Positions 1-9,117 are shown, counted from the first letter of the stretch. The stretch: 64,000 bases of DNA from Microbacterium sp. SZ1 (GCF_002362255.1 NZ_LPVV01000038.1:248001-312000); one strand, 5' to 3'. Numbers and translations: made by a program. Notes: a model not told the origin generated them from the sequence alone.

Positions 1-851
1 TCGAGCTGGGTGACGGCCTCGTAGATCCCGCGGCCGATGCCCGGATAGGCGAACACGGTCTCGGTGAGCACAGCTCCCCCGACGAGGAAGCCGAGCTGCA
101 GGCCGATCAGGGTGGTGGTGGGGAGCAGGGCGTTGCGCAGCGCGTGCTTCCAGAGGATGCGTCCACCGCGCAGGCCGTTGGCCTTGGCGAGGAGGATGTA
201 GTCCTCGCTGAGGGTCTCGATGAGGGTCGACCGCATCGTCAGCACGTACGACCCCACCTGGATCAGCATGAGCGATACGGCCGGCAGCACGAGGTGCTGC
301 GCGACGCTGAGGTACCAGTCCATCCCGTACGTGTTGTTCGTGTACGCCCCGCCGATCGGGAACCAGCCGAGGTTCAGCCCGAAGACGAACAGCAGGAGGA
401 TCGCCACACTCGGCACGAAGAGCGACTGGCCCGTCACACCGAGCACCTGCACGGCCCGGTCGATGAAGCGGCCCTTGAAGGAGGCCGCGGCCACGCCGAG
501 CGGGATGCCGATGACGATCGTGAGCACGAGCGCCGTCACGGTGAGCAGCAGCGTCCACGGGAGCCGCTGGAGCAGGACGTCGAGCACGGGGATCGACTGG
601 GTGAACGAGATCCCCAGGTTGCCCTGCACGAGCTGCCACATGTAGAGGCCGTACTGGATGAGCAGCGGCTGATCCAGGCCGTACTGCTCGAGGATGGTCG
701 CCCGGATCTCGTCCGTCATGTTCGGGCTCGCCAGCGCGAGCGCCGGGTCGCCGGGGAGCAGGCGGAGCAGCAGGAACGTCACGGTCACGGCGAACCAGAT
801 CGTGAGCAGGCCTCGCCCTGCGCGGCTGAGAATGAACGATGCTCGGGACAC
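1..851 (-). CDS. Oligopeptide/dipeptide ABC transporter permease (DppB-type), 3' end outside window
   Basis: This is an inner-membrane permease of a peptide-type ABC importer. About 283 residues are visible and the C-terminus lies beyond base 1. The N-terminus begins with a long hydrophobic helix and the LLPGDPA-type segment typical of DppB/OppB proteins. The cytoplasmic EAA-like loop (E...AKANGLRGGRI) is readable near the 3' end. I chose the GTG at 851 because a good ribosome-binding site (AGGAAG) lies 9 nt upstream. The gene follows the binding-protein gene by 30 nt on the same strand, so it is in one operon with the lipoprotein and the dipeptidase. A DppC partner would be expected just outside the window. 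The family call is firm. The substrate is inferred from context. Confidence 0.95.
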   Translation of the reverse strand, partial: MSRASFILSRAGRGLLTIWFAVTVTFLLLRLLPGDPALALASPNMTDEIRATILEQYGLDQPLLIQYGLYMWQLVQGNLGISFTQSIPVLDVLLQRLPWTLLLTVTALVLTIVIGIPLGVAAASFKGRFIDRAVQVLGVTGQSLFVPSVAILLLFVFGLNLGWFPIGGAYTNNTYGMDWYLSVAQHLVLPAVSLMLIQVGSYVLTMRSTLIETLSEDYILLAKANGLRGGRILWKHALRNALLPTTTLIGLQLGFLVGGAVLTETVFAYPGIGRGIYEAVTQL

Positions 852-881
852 CCGGGCGACCTTCCTCGAGAGTGGGGGTTG

Positions 882-2501
882 TTACTCGACCGGGTGCGCG
901 CTCGCGAGCGAGAGCGGGTTCACGATCGAGAGCAGTTCGCTCGGCTTCGAGATGAAGCCGGCCCATTCGTCGCTGGCGGCGAAGAAGAGGTTCTGCGTGT
1001 ACATGATGTTGTCGTAGACCTGCTCGTGCACGATCTTGTTCGCCTCGCGCATGATCGAGATCTTCTCGTCCTCGTCGAACGTGACCATGCCCTCCTCGAT
1101 CAGGGCATTGAGCTCGGGGTCGTCGACGTGGGTGTAGTTGATGGCTCCTCCGGGGAGGTACGACAGCGCGAAGTTCGTGACGGGGTCGTCCATGATCGCG
1201 AAGTTGCCGGCGTAGATGTCGTAGTCGCCCGCGTTGGTCATCGAGAGGTACGTGTTCCGCTCGGTGCCCTGCAGCTCGATCGTGATGCCGGCCTCCGCCG
1301 CCGTGTCCTTCACCAGCTGCGCCCACTGGCTCGTCACGCTGTCCTGCAGCGAGTAGATCAGTCGGAACGAGATCGGGAAGTTCCCGTCGGCGTCGGCCGT
1401 GTACCCGGCCTCCTCCCTGAGCGAGCGCGACTTCTCCGGATCGAACTCGTACTCCTCCACCGAGTCGTCGTAGTACCTGGCGAGCACCGGCATGAGGGCG
1501 CTGGATCCCGTCGACACCGCCTGCCCCTGCAGAACCACCGTGCGGATCGCCTCGTAGTCCACCGCGTGGGCGAGCGCCTGCCGCACCTCGGTCTTCGCGA
1601 GGTCCGGCTTCTCCATGTTGTAGACGAGGTGCGCGTATCCGAGGCCCGGAGCTTCGATGACCTGCAGTCCGCTCGCGTTGCTGAGCTGGTCGACCTGCGC
1701 CGGGGGCAGTGCATTGGCGATCACGTCGATCTCCCCGCTCTGCAGGGCGAGGATCTCAGTGTTCACGTCGGGGTACACGCGGTACACGACCTCGGCCGGT
1801 CCCGGCACGCCGCCGTCGACGAGCGGGTAGTCCTCGACGCGCTTCAGCGTGTAGTGCTGACCGACCTGGAAGTCCTCGAGGATGAACGGACCCATGCCGA
1901 CCCAGCCGCCGTCGCTGCCGTCGTTCGCGAACTCGGCGATCGATCCCTGCGGCTCGAAGACGTGCTGCGGAACGACGACGCCCCAGAAGCCGATCTCGTC
2001 GATGATCGAGGAGTCCGGCTGGGTGAGCGTGAGCTCGACACGCGTGTCCGACACCGCCGTGGCCGTGTCGAGGTTGCCGAGCTGGCCGTAGAACGTGCCG
2101 GGCGCCTGGTCGCGCTTGACCGCGTTCAGAGTCCACGCCACGTCCTCCGCGGTCAGCGGCTCGCCGTCGCTCCACGTCAGATCGTCGCGGATCTCGTAGA
2201 ACCCGGTGGTGTCGTCCACGTAGCCCCAGTCGGTGGCGACGTGCTCCTCCTTCGTCCCGTCCTCGCTGATGCTCAGCAGGTGCGGGTACATCAGGTTGGT
2301 GATCCACGAGTCCGTGCGGCTGTTGCCGAGCACCGGATTGAAGTTGACGACGTCCGTCGTCGTCCCGATGCTGAGCGTCTCGTCGCTCGGCCCGGTGCTG
2401 GATGACGACTCCCCCGGCTCCGGAGCGGATGGGGCGCACGCGGTGAGGCTCACGGCGAGTGCCGCGGCCGCACCGAGGGCGAGGTATCTCTTGTACTGCA
2501 T
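882..2501 (-). CDS. Peptide ABC transporter substrate-binding lipoprotein (SBP family 5)
   Basis: An extracytoplasmic solute-binding protein of family 5 (DppA/OppA type), 539 residues, that should deliver peptides to the adjacent permease. The N-terminus has positively charged residues, a hydrophobic stretch and a lipobox L-T-A-C with the lipidation Cys at residue 22, followed by a Ser/Gly/Pro-rich linker. The middle carries the family hallmark of a long domain beginning 'LSIGTTTDVVNFNPV' and an 'RQALAHAVDYEAIR' segment. The open frame runs further upstream, but the ATG at 2501 is the start because it gives the signal peptide and overlaps the stop of the dipeptidase gene by one base (TGATG). 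That overlap implies translational coupling. Peptide specificity is an inference from the M19 dipeptidase next to it. Confidence 0.95.
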   Translation of the reverse strand: MQYKRYLALGAAAALAVSLTACAPSAPEPGESSSSTGPSDETLSIGTTTDVVNFNPVLGNSRTDSWITNLMYPHLLSISEDGTKEEHVATDWGYVDDTTGFYEIRDDLTWSDGEPLTAEDVAWTLNAVKRDQAPGTFYGQLGNLDTATAVSDTRVELTLTQPDSSIIDEIGFWGVVVPQHVFEPQGSIAEFANDGSDGGWVGMGPFILEDFQVGQHYTLKRVEDYPLVDGGVPGPAEVVYRVYPDVNTEILALQSGEIDVIANALPPAQVDQLSNASGLQVIEAPGLGYAHLVYNMEKPDLAKTEVRQALAHAVDYEAIRTVVLQGQAVSTGSSALMPVLARYYDDSVEEYEFDPEKSRSLREEAGYTADADGNFPISFRLIYSLQDSVTSQWAQLVKDTAAEAGITIELQGTERNTYLSMTNAGDYDIYAGNFAIMDDPVTNFALSYLPGGAINYTHVDDPELNALIEEGMVTFDEDEKISIMREANKIVHEQVYDNIMYTQNLFFAASDEWAGFISKPSELLSIVNPLSLASAHPVE

Positions 2502-3709
2502 CAGACCCAGACCTCCTCGAGTACGCGCATGGTGTTCCCGCCGACGACCGCGCGGATCTCGTCGTCGGAGTAGTCGTGCTTCACGAGCCAGCCGATGATG
2601 TTGTAGAACGCCTCGGCCGGGTTCTCGATCCCGTCGACGTACGGCTGCTTCTCGTACTCGACGTTGGCGTGGGCCTGGCCGAGGGAGAGGTTCGACGAGA
2701 ACGCGTCGTGCAGTCCGACGTGGTCGCCGAACAGCGTGTCGGGCCCGAAGCTCACGTGCTCCAGGCCGACGAGGTCGACGCAGTACTGGAAGTGGTCCAT
2801 GACCGACTCCAGTGAGTGCTTCGGATGCTGCGGCGAGATCGTGGTGTGGGGCGCGGCCTCGATACCGATGACACCACCGCGCTTCGCGCACTCGATGATC
2901 GTCTCGTCGGTCTTCATGCGGTTCGTGGGCCACAGGCCCCTGGCTCCGGCGTGCGTGATGAAGACGGGCTTCGAGGAGTGCGCGATCACGTCGAGACACG
3001 TCTGGTCGCCCGAATGTGAGATGTCGATCGCGATGCCGAGCTTGTTCATGCGCTCCACAGCGCGCTCGCCGAAGTACGTCAGGCCCCCGTCACCGCGCTC
3101 CTTGAGCCCGCCGCCGAGCATGTTCGCCTCGGAGTAGGCGATACCCATCTGACGCACGCCGAATCCGTAGAGCACGTCGAGTCGGTCGACCTCGTTCTCG
3201 ATCATGGTCGACGCCTCGAGAGCGAAGATGTGCGCGACCCGTCCGGTCTCGGCCGCGTAGCGGATGTCCTTGATCGATTCGGCCTTGATCACGAAATCCT
3301 GGTGGGCGAGGTCGGCCATGCGCACGCCCAGGTCGAACAGCACGTCCTGATACTTCCAGCCGGCGTCGCTCGAGATGCAGCAGGTGCCGTCCATGCCGTT
3401 GTCGAAGACGGCGGTGAGGCCGGAGCGCGCGAGTCCCTGGTAGCCGGTGGGTTCACGGCCCTGGCGGATGTGGTCGCGCAGCTCGCCCATGTCTTCGGGG
3501 AAGACCTGCACGTGCTCGTGCAGCGAGATCACGGTCTCCTCGCGCAGCAGGCGCTCGGTGCGCTCCTTCTGCGCATCGGTCAGCTCGAGGCCCTCATAGG
3601 CGGGGACGCGGCCGATCTGCTTGGCGTAGCGGAACTCGCGGTAGTCCTTGCCCGCTTCGAGGTACTCGTAGGCGGTGTAGCCGTCATAGCGGTCAGCTTG
3701 TTCGAGCAC
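2501..3709 (-). CDS. Membrane dipeptidase-like protein, peptidase family M19 (divergent)
   Basis: A 402-residue member of the M19 (renal dipeptidase) family, TIM-barrel metallohydrolases that cleave dipeptides, including some with D-residues at the second position. Family landmarks are visible: a bridging Glu in 'FALEAS' (residue 165), metal His in 'DISHSG' (232) and 'FITHAG' (253), and the 'FGPDTLFGD' segment near the C-terminus. The N-terminal metal motif, usually H-x-D, reads H64-E-H66 here, so it is a divergent subgroup. No signal peptide is seen, so it probably acts in the cytoplasm after import. The GTG at 3709 follows AAGGAG by 5 nt and is a far better start than the upstream ATG of the open frame. 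It leads the operon with the binding protein and permease. Confidence 0.9.
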   Translation of the reverse strand: MLEQADRYDGYTAYEYLEAGKDYREFRYAKQIGRVPAYEGLELTDAQKERTERLLREETVISLHEHVQVFPEDMGELRDHIRQGREPTGYQGLARSGLTAVFDNGMDGTCCISSDAGWKYQDVLFDLGVRMADLAHQDFVIKAESIKDIRYAAETGRVAHIFALEASTMIENEVDRLDVLYGFGVRQMGIAYSEANMLGGGLKERGDGGLTYFGERAVERMNKLGIAIDISHSGDQTCLDVIAHSSKPVFITHAGARGLWPTNRMKTDETIIECAKRGGVIGIEAAPHTTISPQHPKHSLESVMDHFQYCVDLVGLEHVSFGPDTLFGDHVGLHDAFSSNLSLGQAHANVEYEKQPYVDGIENPAEAFYNIIGWLVKHDYSDDEIRAVVGGNTMRVLEEVWV

Positions 3710-3795
3710 GAATGCTCCTTCGGTTCGGTGGTGCGGGATGCCTCTCCCGTCCGACGAAGGGAGATTTCCTTGAATCTCGATGATTTCGGCACTGA

Positions 3796-3801
3796 TGTCA
3801 A
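3796..3801 (-). promoter_or_regulatory. Candidate -35 box upstream of the M19 dipeptidase operon
   Basis: A perfect TTGACA on the minus strand, about 90 nt before the GTG of the dipeptidase gene. The -10 expected 17 nt further on reads GAGATT, which is poor, so the promoter may need an activator or be placed differently. Confidence 0.4.
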
Positions 3802-3825
3802 CTACTTTGAGAAAATTCGGCTGAG

Positions 3826-3845
3826 ATGTTTCCTGTTCGAAACAT
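3826..3845. promoter_or_regulatory. Operator-like inverted repeat between divergent peptide-transport genes
   Basis: A perfect 7-bp inverted repeat (ATGTTTC, 6-nt spacer, GAAACAT) in the divergent promoter region between the M19 dipeptidase operon and the double-ATPase gene. Its position suits a repressor controlling both arms. No regulator gene is adjacent, so the protein that binds it is unknown. Confidence 0.5.
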
Positions 3846-3876
3846 TTCGGGTCGGATGTGGTGGCATGATGTGTCC

Positions 3877-5532
3877 ATGGAGAACACGTCTGCACCCGGA
3901 GACGGCACCGTGCTCGAGGTCGCCGGACTCACCGTCACGCTCACCGGAGACGGCAGGAGCAACCGCGTCGTCGACGGCATCGACCTCTCGGTACGCCGCG
4001 GCGAGGTCTTCGCGCTGCTCGGCGAATCGGGCTCGGGCAAGTCGATGACCGCGCGCGCGATCATGGGGCTCATCGACGAGGGAGAGGTGCACGCCGACAC
4101 GCTCGCGCTCGGCGGCACCGACCTGCTGACTCTCTCCTCCGAGCAGCATCGACGCCTGCGCGGCGTCAAGGTCAGCCTCGTGATGCAGGACGCCCTATCG
4201 GCCCTCAACCCTGTGCTGAGCGTCGGAGATCAGATCGGCGACCTCCTCCGCGCCCACCGGCGCATGTCGCGCCGCGACGTCCGCGCTCGGGCGGTCGAGC
4301 TCCTCTCCCTCGTCGGCATCCCCGCGCCCGAGAAGCGCGTGCACGACTACCCGCACCAGTTCTCCGGAGGGCAGCGGCAACGCATCCTCATCGCCATGGC
4401 GATCGCCCTCGATCCCGATCTCGTCATCGCCGACGAGCCCACCACGGCGCTCGACGTCACGGTGCAAGCGCAGATCCTGGATCTGCTGCTCTCCCTGCGC
4501 GATCGGCTGGGCATGGGCATCCTGCTCATCACGCACGACCTCGGCGTGGTGATGGAGGTGGCCGACAGCGTCGCCGTCATGCGCCACGGCCGCATCGTGG
4601 AGTCGGGCAGCGCCGACGACGTGCTCACCGCACCGCAGCATCCGTACACCACGCAGCTGCTCGACTCGATGCCGAAGGACGTGAGCGCCGCCGTCCAGGA
4701 CGACGGGTCCGCGCCGATCCTGCGGGCGACCGCCGTCGAGCGGACGTTCCGTTCGGGCAGCGGCCGTCGTGCGCACCGCGTCGCCGCCGTGGCCCGCGTG
4801 GACCTGGAGCTGCGCAGCGGCGAGATCCTCGCGATCGTGGGCGAGTCGGGCAGCGGCAAGTCCACCCTCGCCAGGCTGCTGGTGGGCCTGGACTCCCCCG
4901 ATGCCGGGACGCTGGTATATCGCGACAGCGACGTCACCCGTGGTCGCCTGCGGGACCGCAAGACGCTGCGCAAGGGCGTGCAGATGGTCTTCCAGGACCC
5001 CTATCTGTCCCTGAATCCCCGGATGACGGTGCAGCAGCTCATCGCCGAGCCGCTCGCGGCCACGGGCACCGGCTCGGCCGGGAGCCGTCGGGAGCGCGTC
5101 GCGGAGCTGCTCGAGCTCGTCGGACTGTCACCGGAGATGGGCTCGCGCTTCCCCCACCAGTTCTCCGGCGGCCAGCGGCAGCGCATCGGCATCGCACGGG
5201 CGCTGGCCCTCGATCCGGACGTGCTGGTCTGCGACGAGCCGGTCTCGGCGCTGGACGTCTCGATCCGCGCGCAGATCATCGACCTGCTGTGCGATCTGCG
5301 CGAGCGCCTCGGCATGTCGATCGTGTTCATCGCGCACGACCTGTCGCTCGTGCGCCACATCGCCGACCGCGTAGCCGTGATGTACCTCGGTGAGATGGTC
5401 GAGGTCGGCGATACCGAGACGGTCTACCGCTCCCCGACCCACCCGTACACGCAGTCGCTGCTGTCGGCGATCCCGCCGCAGACCAGGGCCGACCGCGGGA
5501 TGCTGGCGCGGCGGACTCGCCTCAGCGCCTGA
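3877..5532 (+). CDS. Peptide ABC transporter ATP-binding protein with two fused ATPase domains (DppD-DppF type)
   Basis: One 551-residue polypeptide carries both ATPase units that energise a peptide importer. Domain 1 has Walker A GESGSGKS near residues 49-56 and signature SGGQRQR near 161. Domain 2 has Walker A GESGSGKS near 321 and signature SGGQRQR near 428. Both Walker B segments end in DEP, and each unit ends with the HPYT segment typical of OppD/DppF-type proteins. It is transcribed away from the permease/binding-protein arm and shares a roughly 170-bp intergenic region with it. The start is uncertain: ATG 3877 is preferred, but GTG 3871 and ATG 3859 are in frame and none has a strong ribosome-binding site. 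Fused ATPases of this kind are common in actinobacteria. Confidence 0.93.
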   Translation: MENTSAPGDGTVLEVAGLTVTLTGDGRSNRVVDGIDLSVRRGEVFALLGESGSGKSMTARAIMGLIDEGEVHADTLALGGTDLLTLSSEQHRRLRGVKVSLVMQDALSALNPVLSVGDQIGDLLRAHRRMSRRDVRARAVELLSLVGIPAPEKRVHDYPHQFSGGQRQRILIAMAIALDPDLVIADEPTTALDVTVQAQILDLLLSLRDRLGMGILLITHDLGVVMEVADSVAVMRHGRIVESGSADDVLTAPQHPYTTQLLDSMPKDVSAAVQDDGSAPILRATAVERTFRSGSGRRAHRVAAVARVDLELRSGEILAIVGESGSGKSTLARLLVGLDSPDAGTLVYRDSDVTRGRLRDRKTLRKGVQMVFQDPYLSLNPRMTVQQLIAEPLAATGTGSAGSRRERVAELLELVGLSPEMGSRFPHQFSGGQRQRIGIARALALDPDVLVCDEPVSALDVSIRAQIIDLLCDLRERLGMSIVFIAHDLSLVRHIADRVAVMYLGEMVEVGDTETVYRSPTHPYTQSLLSAIPPQTRADRGMLARRTRLSA

Positions 5533-5544
5533 GCGCCGGGCTTC

Positions 5545-5829
5545 TCAGGTCGCCAGCAGCGGCGGCAGGTGCGGGATGGCGATCGGCCGCGTCGCCCGGC
5601 TCGAGTCCTGCACTCGCGAGACGTCTTCCAGCACGTCGTACGCGGTGGAGTAGCGGATGGCCAGAGGGAGATCCCGCAGCCACACGACCTCCACCTCCGT
5701 CTCCGCGTATTCGTACACGCACGCCACGACGTAGCGGGGGTCGTTCTCGGCATACCGCCGGTCGTTGATCACCCATTCCGACGGGGTGATGCGGTTGAGC
5801 ACGTATCTCGGCTCCGGATCTCCGTTCAT
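5545..5829 (-). CDS. Small conserved hypothetical protein (94 aa)
   Basis: I do not recognise a named family. The 94-residue product is soluble, rich in acidic and aromatic residues (several Tyr/Trp, 'EWVINDRRY', 'VVWLRDLPLAIRY'), and has no signal peptide or membrane helix. The pattern suggests a compact alpha/beta protein. I chose the ATG at 5829 because GGAGGG lies 7 nt upstream. The ATG at 5844 lacks a ribosome-binding site. It lies tail-to-tail with the ATPase gene (12 nt apart) and about 100 nt downstream of the SDR gene on the same strand. Codon use matches its neighbours, which supports a real gene. Confidence 0.75.
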   Translation of the reverse strand: MNGDPEPRYVLNRITPSEWVINDRRYAENDPRYVVACVYEYAETEVEVVWLRDLPLAIRYSTAYDVLEDVSRVQDSSRATRPIAIPHLPPLLAT

Positions 5830-5927
5830 GCGACAGCCCTCCAAGACTCTCTCCCCGCGGAGATCATCTCCGGCGCGATGAGAAGAGCCGAGCCCCTTGA
5901 CAATCGCGACGATCGACGGCAGAAGGC

Positions 5928-6617
5928 TCAGCCGGCGGGTCGAACGGTGAGGTCGGTGAGAGCCGCGTCAGGCGGGAGGTCGAGGGCGGTGAGAATGGTC
6001 GTCGCGACGCTCTCCGGGGTGATGTAACGGGCGGCGTCGTACTCCCGCCCCTCCTGCTGGTGCACACGCTCCTGCATCGGCGTCGCCGTGCGGCCCGGGT
6101 AGATCGAGGTCACGAGCACGCCGTGCTCGGCCTCCTCCGCCCGGAGGGCGTCGGCCAGCGCGCGCAGGCCGTGCTTGGACGCCGCGTACGCGGCCCACCC
6201 GGCATGAGCGTGCAGACCCGCTCCCGAGTTGACGAAGATCACCCGTCCTCGCGAGACCCTCAGCACCGGCAGGAGCAGCCTGGTCAACTCGGCGGGGCCG
6301 ACGAGATTCACGGCGAGCTGCTGCTCCCACAGCGAGGGCGGCAGCTCGGCCACCGGTCCGAGGTCGACGACTCCCGCGACGTGGATGAGCGAGTCGATGC
6401 GCTCAGGCAGCGGCTGCTTCGAGAACGCCCACGACAGCCGACCGGGCTGTGCGAGATCACCGACGAGCGCGGTAGCCCCGGGAAGCGATGCGGTCATCTC
6501 GCGGGCTCGACCGGCGTCTCGCGCGAGCACGACGACGTCGTCCCCGCGCTCCAGCAGGCGCCGCGCGACGACCTCGCCGATCCCGGAACCGGCACCCGTG
6601 ACCAGGTGGGTGGACAT
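5928..6617 (-). CDS. Short-chain dehydrogenase/reductase (SDR) family oxidoreductase
   Basis: A 229-residue classical SDR with a Rossmann fold. The N-terminal cofactor motif TGAGSGIG spans residues 7-14, the catalytic Ser is at 131 in 'FVNSGAG', and the Tyr/Lys pair is Y144 and K148 in 'YAASK'. The arginine-rich loop after the second strand ('LARDAGRAR') is compatible with NADPH preference. The substrate cannot be read from the sequence. The gene starts 1 nt after the stop of rsfS, so it is the last gene of the long obg-proBA-nadD-rsfS run and may simply ride on that transcript. Confidence 0.92.
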   Translation of the reverse strand: MSTHLVTGAGSGIGEVVARRLLERGDDVVVLARDAGRAREMTASLPGATALVGDLAQPGRLSWAFSKQPLPERIDSLIHVAGVVDLGPVAELPPSLWEQQLAVNLVGPAELTRLLLPVLRVSRGRVIFVNSGAGLHAHAGWAAYAASKHGLRALADALRAEEAEHGVLVTSIYPGRTATPMQERVHQQEGREYDAARYITPESVATTILTALDLPPDAALTDLTVRPAG

Positions 6618-6618
6618 G

Positions 6619-6996
6619 TCAGTTGCGGTCGGCGGACTCGGCCAGCTCGATCGGGATGACGGGGCAGTCCTTCCAGAGGCGCTCGAGCCCGTAGTACACC
6701 CGCTCCTCCTGGTGGAAGACGTGCACGATCAGGTCCCCGAAGTCGAGCAGGACCCAGCGCGCCTCCGCGCGGCCCTCGCGGCGCACGCGCTTGTGTCCTG
6801 CGTCGATCAGACGATCCTCGACCTCGTCGGCGATCGCAGCGACGTTGCGCTCGCTGTTCCCGGTGACGAGCAGAAAGATGTCGACGAGCGGCAGAGGCTC
6901 AGACACGTTCAGAGCGACGAGATCCTCGCCGCCCTTCGAGACGGCGGCCTCGGCTGCGATCTGCAGCATCTCTTCGGCGGTTTCAGGTGATTGCAT
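6619..6996 (-). CDS. rsfS: Ribosome silencing factor RsfS
   Basis: This 125-residue protein of the RsfS/Iojap family binds ribosomal protein L14 (uL14) and blocks subunit joining when nutrients are scarce. The diagnostic core is present: 'DIFLLVTGNSERNVAAIADEVED' followed by 'WVLLDFGDLIVHVFH' and 'YYGLERLW'. The location right after nadD, with one gene between, is the conserved context for rsfS. Its ATG overlaps the stop of the upstream acidic membrane protein gene (TGATG), implying coupling. Confidence 0.97.
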   Translation of the reverse strand: MQSPETAEEMLQIAAEAAVSKGGEDLVALNVSEPLPLVDIFLLVTGNSERNVAAIADEVEDRLIDAGHKRVRREGRAEARWVLLDFGDLIVHVFHQEERVYYGLERLWKDCPVIPIELAESADRN

Positions 6997-8222
6997 CAGA
7001 ACACATTCGTGGTGATGGCGATCACGACGGCGACCCCGACCGCGAGGGCGAGACCACCCGCCACGATCGCGAGGATGATCATGAGCCGGTTGCCCTTTTC
7101 GGGCGCCGGGGGACGGATGACCTCTCCGGCGGGCTTGATGGTGCTGATCGCGGAGCTCGCCGCGATCGGAGTGGGAGAGGATGCCGGGGGCAGCTCTCCG
7201 TCGATGAGGACGGCATCGACGTCTTTGCCGTCCGTCGTGCCGTGAGCGTGGCCCTGCGATCCGAGGCCCTTCGGCAGCTCGTACGAGCCGGTGACGAGGA
7301 TCTCGCCCGTGGAGGCCACGGGTCCGGACAGCGAGCCCTCGCCGGGTCCGGGTGTGAAGATCAGGGTGTTCGGAGCGCGGTGCGACCCGGTCGAATCTCC
7401 GACCGTGAGCAGCTCGTCGAACGACGGGGCGAAGGGCTTCTGCGGCTCAGGGTCGCTGCCGAGCACACCGCTGCCGAACGCCGAGTTCACCGTCGGGCGC
7501 TCGCCGTCGGGAACCACGACGTCGTCCGCCTCGTCGACGTCGGCGAGCACGTCGTCCTCCGCGGCATCGTCCTCGTCGGTCTCGGGGCGGGTCTCGACCT
7601 CGATCCCGAGCGCGGCGACGGCCGCGACGGGGTCTTCCTCGTCCTGTGCGTCAGTCTCGGCCTCGTCGGAGGGCCCCTCCTCGGGCTCGACCGATGCGGG
7701 CACGAGCGGCACGACGCCGACGGAGTCGACGCTCGCGGCGGCGCTGACGGGGAGAACCGTGAGCTCCTCCTCGACCTCGTCCTCCGACGAGGCGTCCTGT
7801 GCCCCGGAGGGCGCGGGAGGAGCGAACACGGGCACAGCGGTGACGACGGACTCGTCCACAGGCGACGTGTGATCAGGGACGACGTCGGACGCCGCGGCAT
7901 CCTTCTCCGCCGTCTCGTCGGCGGACTCGCTCTGCTCCCCCTGGATCTGCTCTCCGTCGACGACCGGGACGGATGCCGTGCGGATGCGCTCCCGCACCTG
8001 GCGGCGCGTCAACCGCGTCTCGCCCGTGTCCTCGCGCTCGGAGGCCGCCTGCTGTGGTGCCGCAGCCGACTCCTCCGGGGTCGGATCAGCGGGGGCGGCG
8101 GCTGCCTCCGCAGCGGCCGCTGCCTCGTCGGGCGTGATGACCGGTGTGGAGCCCGTCAGTCGGAGCTCCCGCAGCTGCTTTCGTGTCAGCGGGCCCTGCG
8201 CGGGCTGATCCGATGTACTCAT
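6996..8222 (-). CDS. Acidic Ala/Glu-rich protein with a single C-terminal membrane helix
   Basis: Unrecognised family. The product is 408 residues. The first 20 or so are basic ('[10 protein letters not shown]', repeated later as '[11 protein letters not shown]'), and the next 330 are low-complexity and strongly acidic (Ala, Glu, Asp, Ser, Val). A short Gly/Ser-rich region and a C-terminal hydrophobic helix follow (about residues 380-403, '[22 protein letters not shown]'). There is no signal peptide, so the predicted topology is tail-anchored with a cytoplasmic acidic domain. The ATG at 8222 overlaps the nadD stop (ATGA). It sits between nadD and rsfS in a translationally coupled series. Two copies of the LTR(K/R)Q-R motif may be a binding site. 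Function unknown. Confidence 0.85.
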   Translation of the reverse strand: MSTSDQPAQGPLTRKQLRELRLTGSTPVITPDEAAAAAEAAAAPADPTPEESAAAPQQAASEREDTGETRLTRRQVRERIRTASVPVVDGEQIQGEQSESADETAEKDAAASDVVPDHTSPVDESVVTAVPVFAPPAPSGAQDASSEDEVEEELTVLPVSAAASVDSVGVVPLVPASVEPEEGPSDEAETDAQDEEDPVAAVAALGIEVETRPETDEDDAAEDDVLADVDEADDVVVPDGERPTVNSAFGSGVLGSDPEPQKPFAPSFDELLTVGDSTGSHRAPNTLIFTPGPGEGSLSGPVASTGEILVTGSYELPKGLGSQGHAHGTTDGKDVDAVLIDGELPPASSPTPIAASSAISTIKPAGEVIRPPAPEKGNRLMIILAIVAGGLALAVGVAVVIAITTNVF

Positions 8223-8821
8223 GCCTTGCTCCGATACAGATGATGCTTCGCGATGTACTGAACGACTCCGTCGGGAACGAGATACCAGACCGGCTCCCCC
8301 TCGCGCACCCGCGCGCGGCAGGCGGTCGACGAGATCGACAGCGCAGGCACCTCCAGCTGGCTGACGTCGTCGCTCGGGAGGCCGTCGGTGCTCAGGATGT
8401 GGCCTGGGCGGGAGACCGCGACGAAGTGGGCCAGTTCCCACAGTTCATCATGGTCCCTCCAACTGAGAATTTGCGCCACGGCGTCGGCCCCGGTGATGAA
8501 GAAGAGCTCGGCGTCCGGCCGAGCCTTCTTGAGGTCCCGCAGGGTGTCGATCGTGTAGGTGGGCCCTTCGCGATCGATGTCGACGCGACTGACCGTGAAC
8601 TGCGGATTGGAAGCGGTCGCGATCACGGTCATCAGGTAGCGATGCTCGCTGGGCGTGACGTCGGACTTCTGCCAGGGGTGACCGGTGGGGACGAAGACGA
8701 CCTCGTCGAGCCCGAAGGAGTGCGCGACCTCGCTCGCGGCGACGAGGTGTCCATGGTGGATGGGGTCGAACGTTCCACCCATCACACCGATGCGCGCGGG
8801 GCGCGAGGTCGTGTCAGTCAT
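8219..8821 (-). CDS. nadD: Nicotinate-nucleotide adenylyltransferase
   Basis: It adenylates nicotinate mononucleotide with ATP, the penultimate step of NAD synthesis in the cytoplasm. The 200-residue protein has the nucleotidyltransferase motif [11 protein letters not shown] at residues 15-25, the '[10 protein letters not shown]' substrate loop and the C-terminal ISSTACR motif (the S-x-T-x-x-R signature that contacts ATP). Length matches the family. It starts 6 nt after the small membrane-protein gene and its stop overlaps the start of the acidic membrane protein. The nadD-x-rsfS order is common in actinobacteria. Confidence 0.97.
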   Translation of the reverse strand: MTDTTSRPARIGVMGGTFDPIHHGHLVAASEVAHSFGLDEVVFVPTGHPWQKSDVTPSEHRYLMTVIATASNPQFTVSRVDIDREGPTYTIDTLRDLKKARPDAELFFITGADAVAQILSWRDHDELWELAHFVAVSRPGHILSTDGLPSDDVSQLEVPALSISSTACRARVREGEPVWYLVPDGVVQYIAKHHLYRSKA

Positions 8822-8827
8822 ACGGGA

Positions 8828-9052
8828 CTAGTGGCCGTGCCCCGCCTCGTGTCCGTCCTTGCCGTGCCTGGCGGCCCAGGCCTCGGCCTTGGCCGAGTGG
8901 CGGTTGGCGACGTTCTTGTAAGACAGCGTGACGAGCGCGAGGAAGGCGAACACGATCGCGGCGATCACGCCGAAGATGACGGTCTCGAGAGCGACGTTTC
9001 CGTGGTGCTCGGTCTCGGCGGCGGCCATCGCGATCTGTGCGACGAGGTTCAT
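8828..9052 (-). CDS. Small single-pass membrane protein (74 aa)
   Basis: A 74-residue protein with one strong transmembrane helix (about residues 20-43, 'VIFGVIAAIVFAFLALVTLSY') and a hydrophilic, His-rich C-terminus (several His, Gly and Asp in the last 15 residues). The ATG at 9052 has GGAGCAAGG directly upstream. It sits between proA and nadD, 6 nt from nadD, and is probably co-translated with it. I do not recognise a function. The His-rich tail could bind metal, but that is speculation. Confidence 0.8.
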   Translation of the reverse strand: MNLVAQIAMAAAETEHHGNVALETVIFGVIAAIVFAFLALVTLSYKNVANRHSAKAEAWAARHGKDGHEAGHGH

Positions 9053-9107
9053 CCTTGCTCCGTTTCGTGGCTGGCGGGTGGGCGCTCGAAGCGCCGCAGC
9101 GCCACCT

Positions 9108-9113
9108 AGTCTA
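9108..9113 (-). promoter_or_regulatory. Candidate -10 box for the nadD-rsfS branch
   Basis: TAGACT on the minus strand in the 65-nt gap after proA, about 55 nt before the small membrane-protein start. No convincing -35 is seen. It could give the nadD/rsfS genes their own promoter inside the longer operon. Confidence 0.35.
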
Positions 9114-9117
9114 GCCC

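Noticed and set aside
144..2405. Long open frame on the plus strand opposite the peptide-binding protein gene
   Set aside because: It is a GC-driven shadow: the product is His/Arg/Val-rich without motifs, and the minus strand encodes a canonical lipoprotein.
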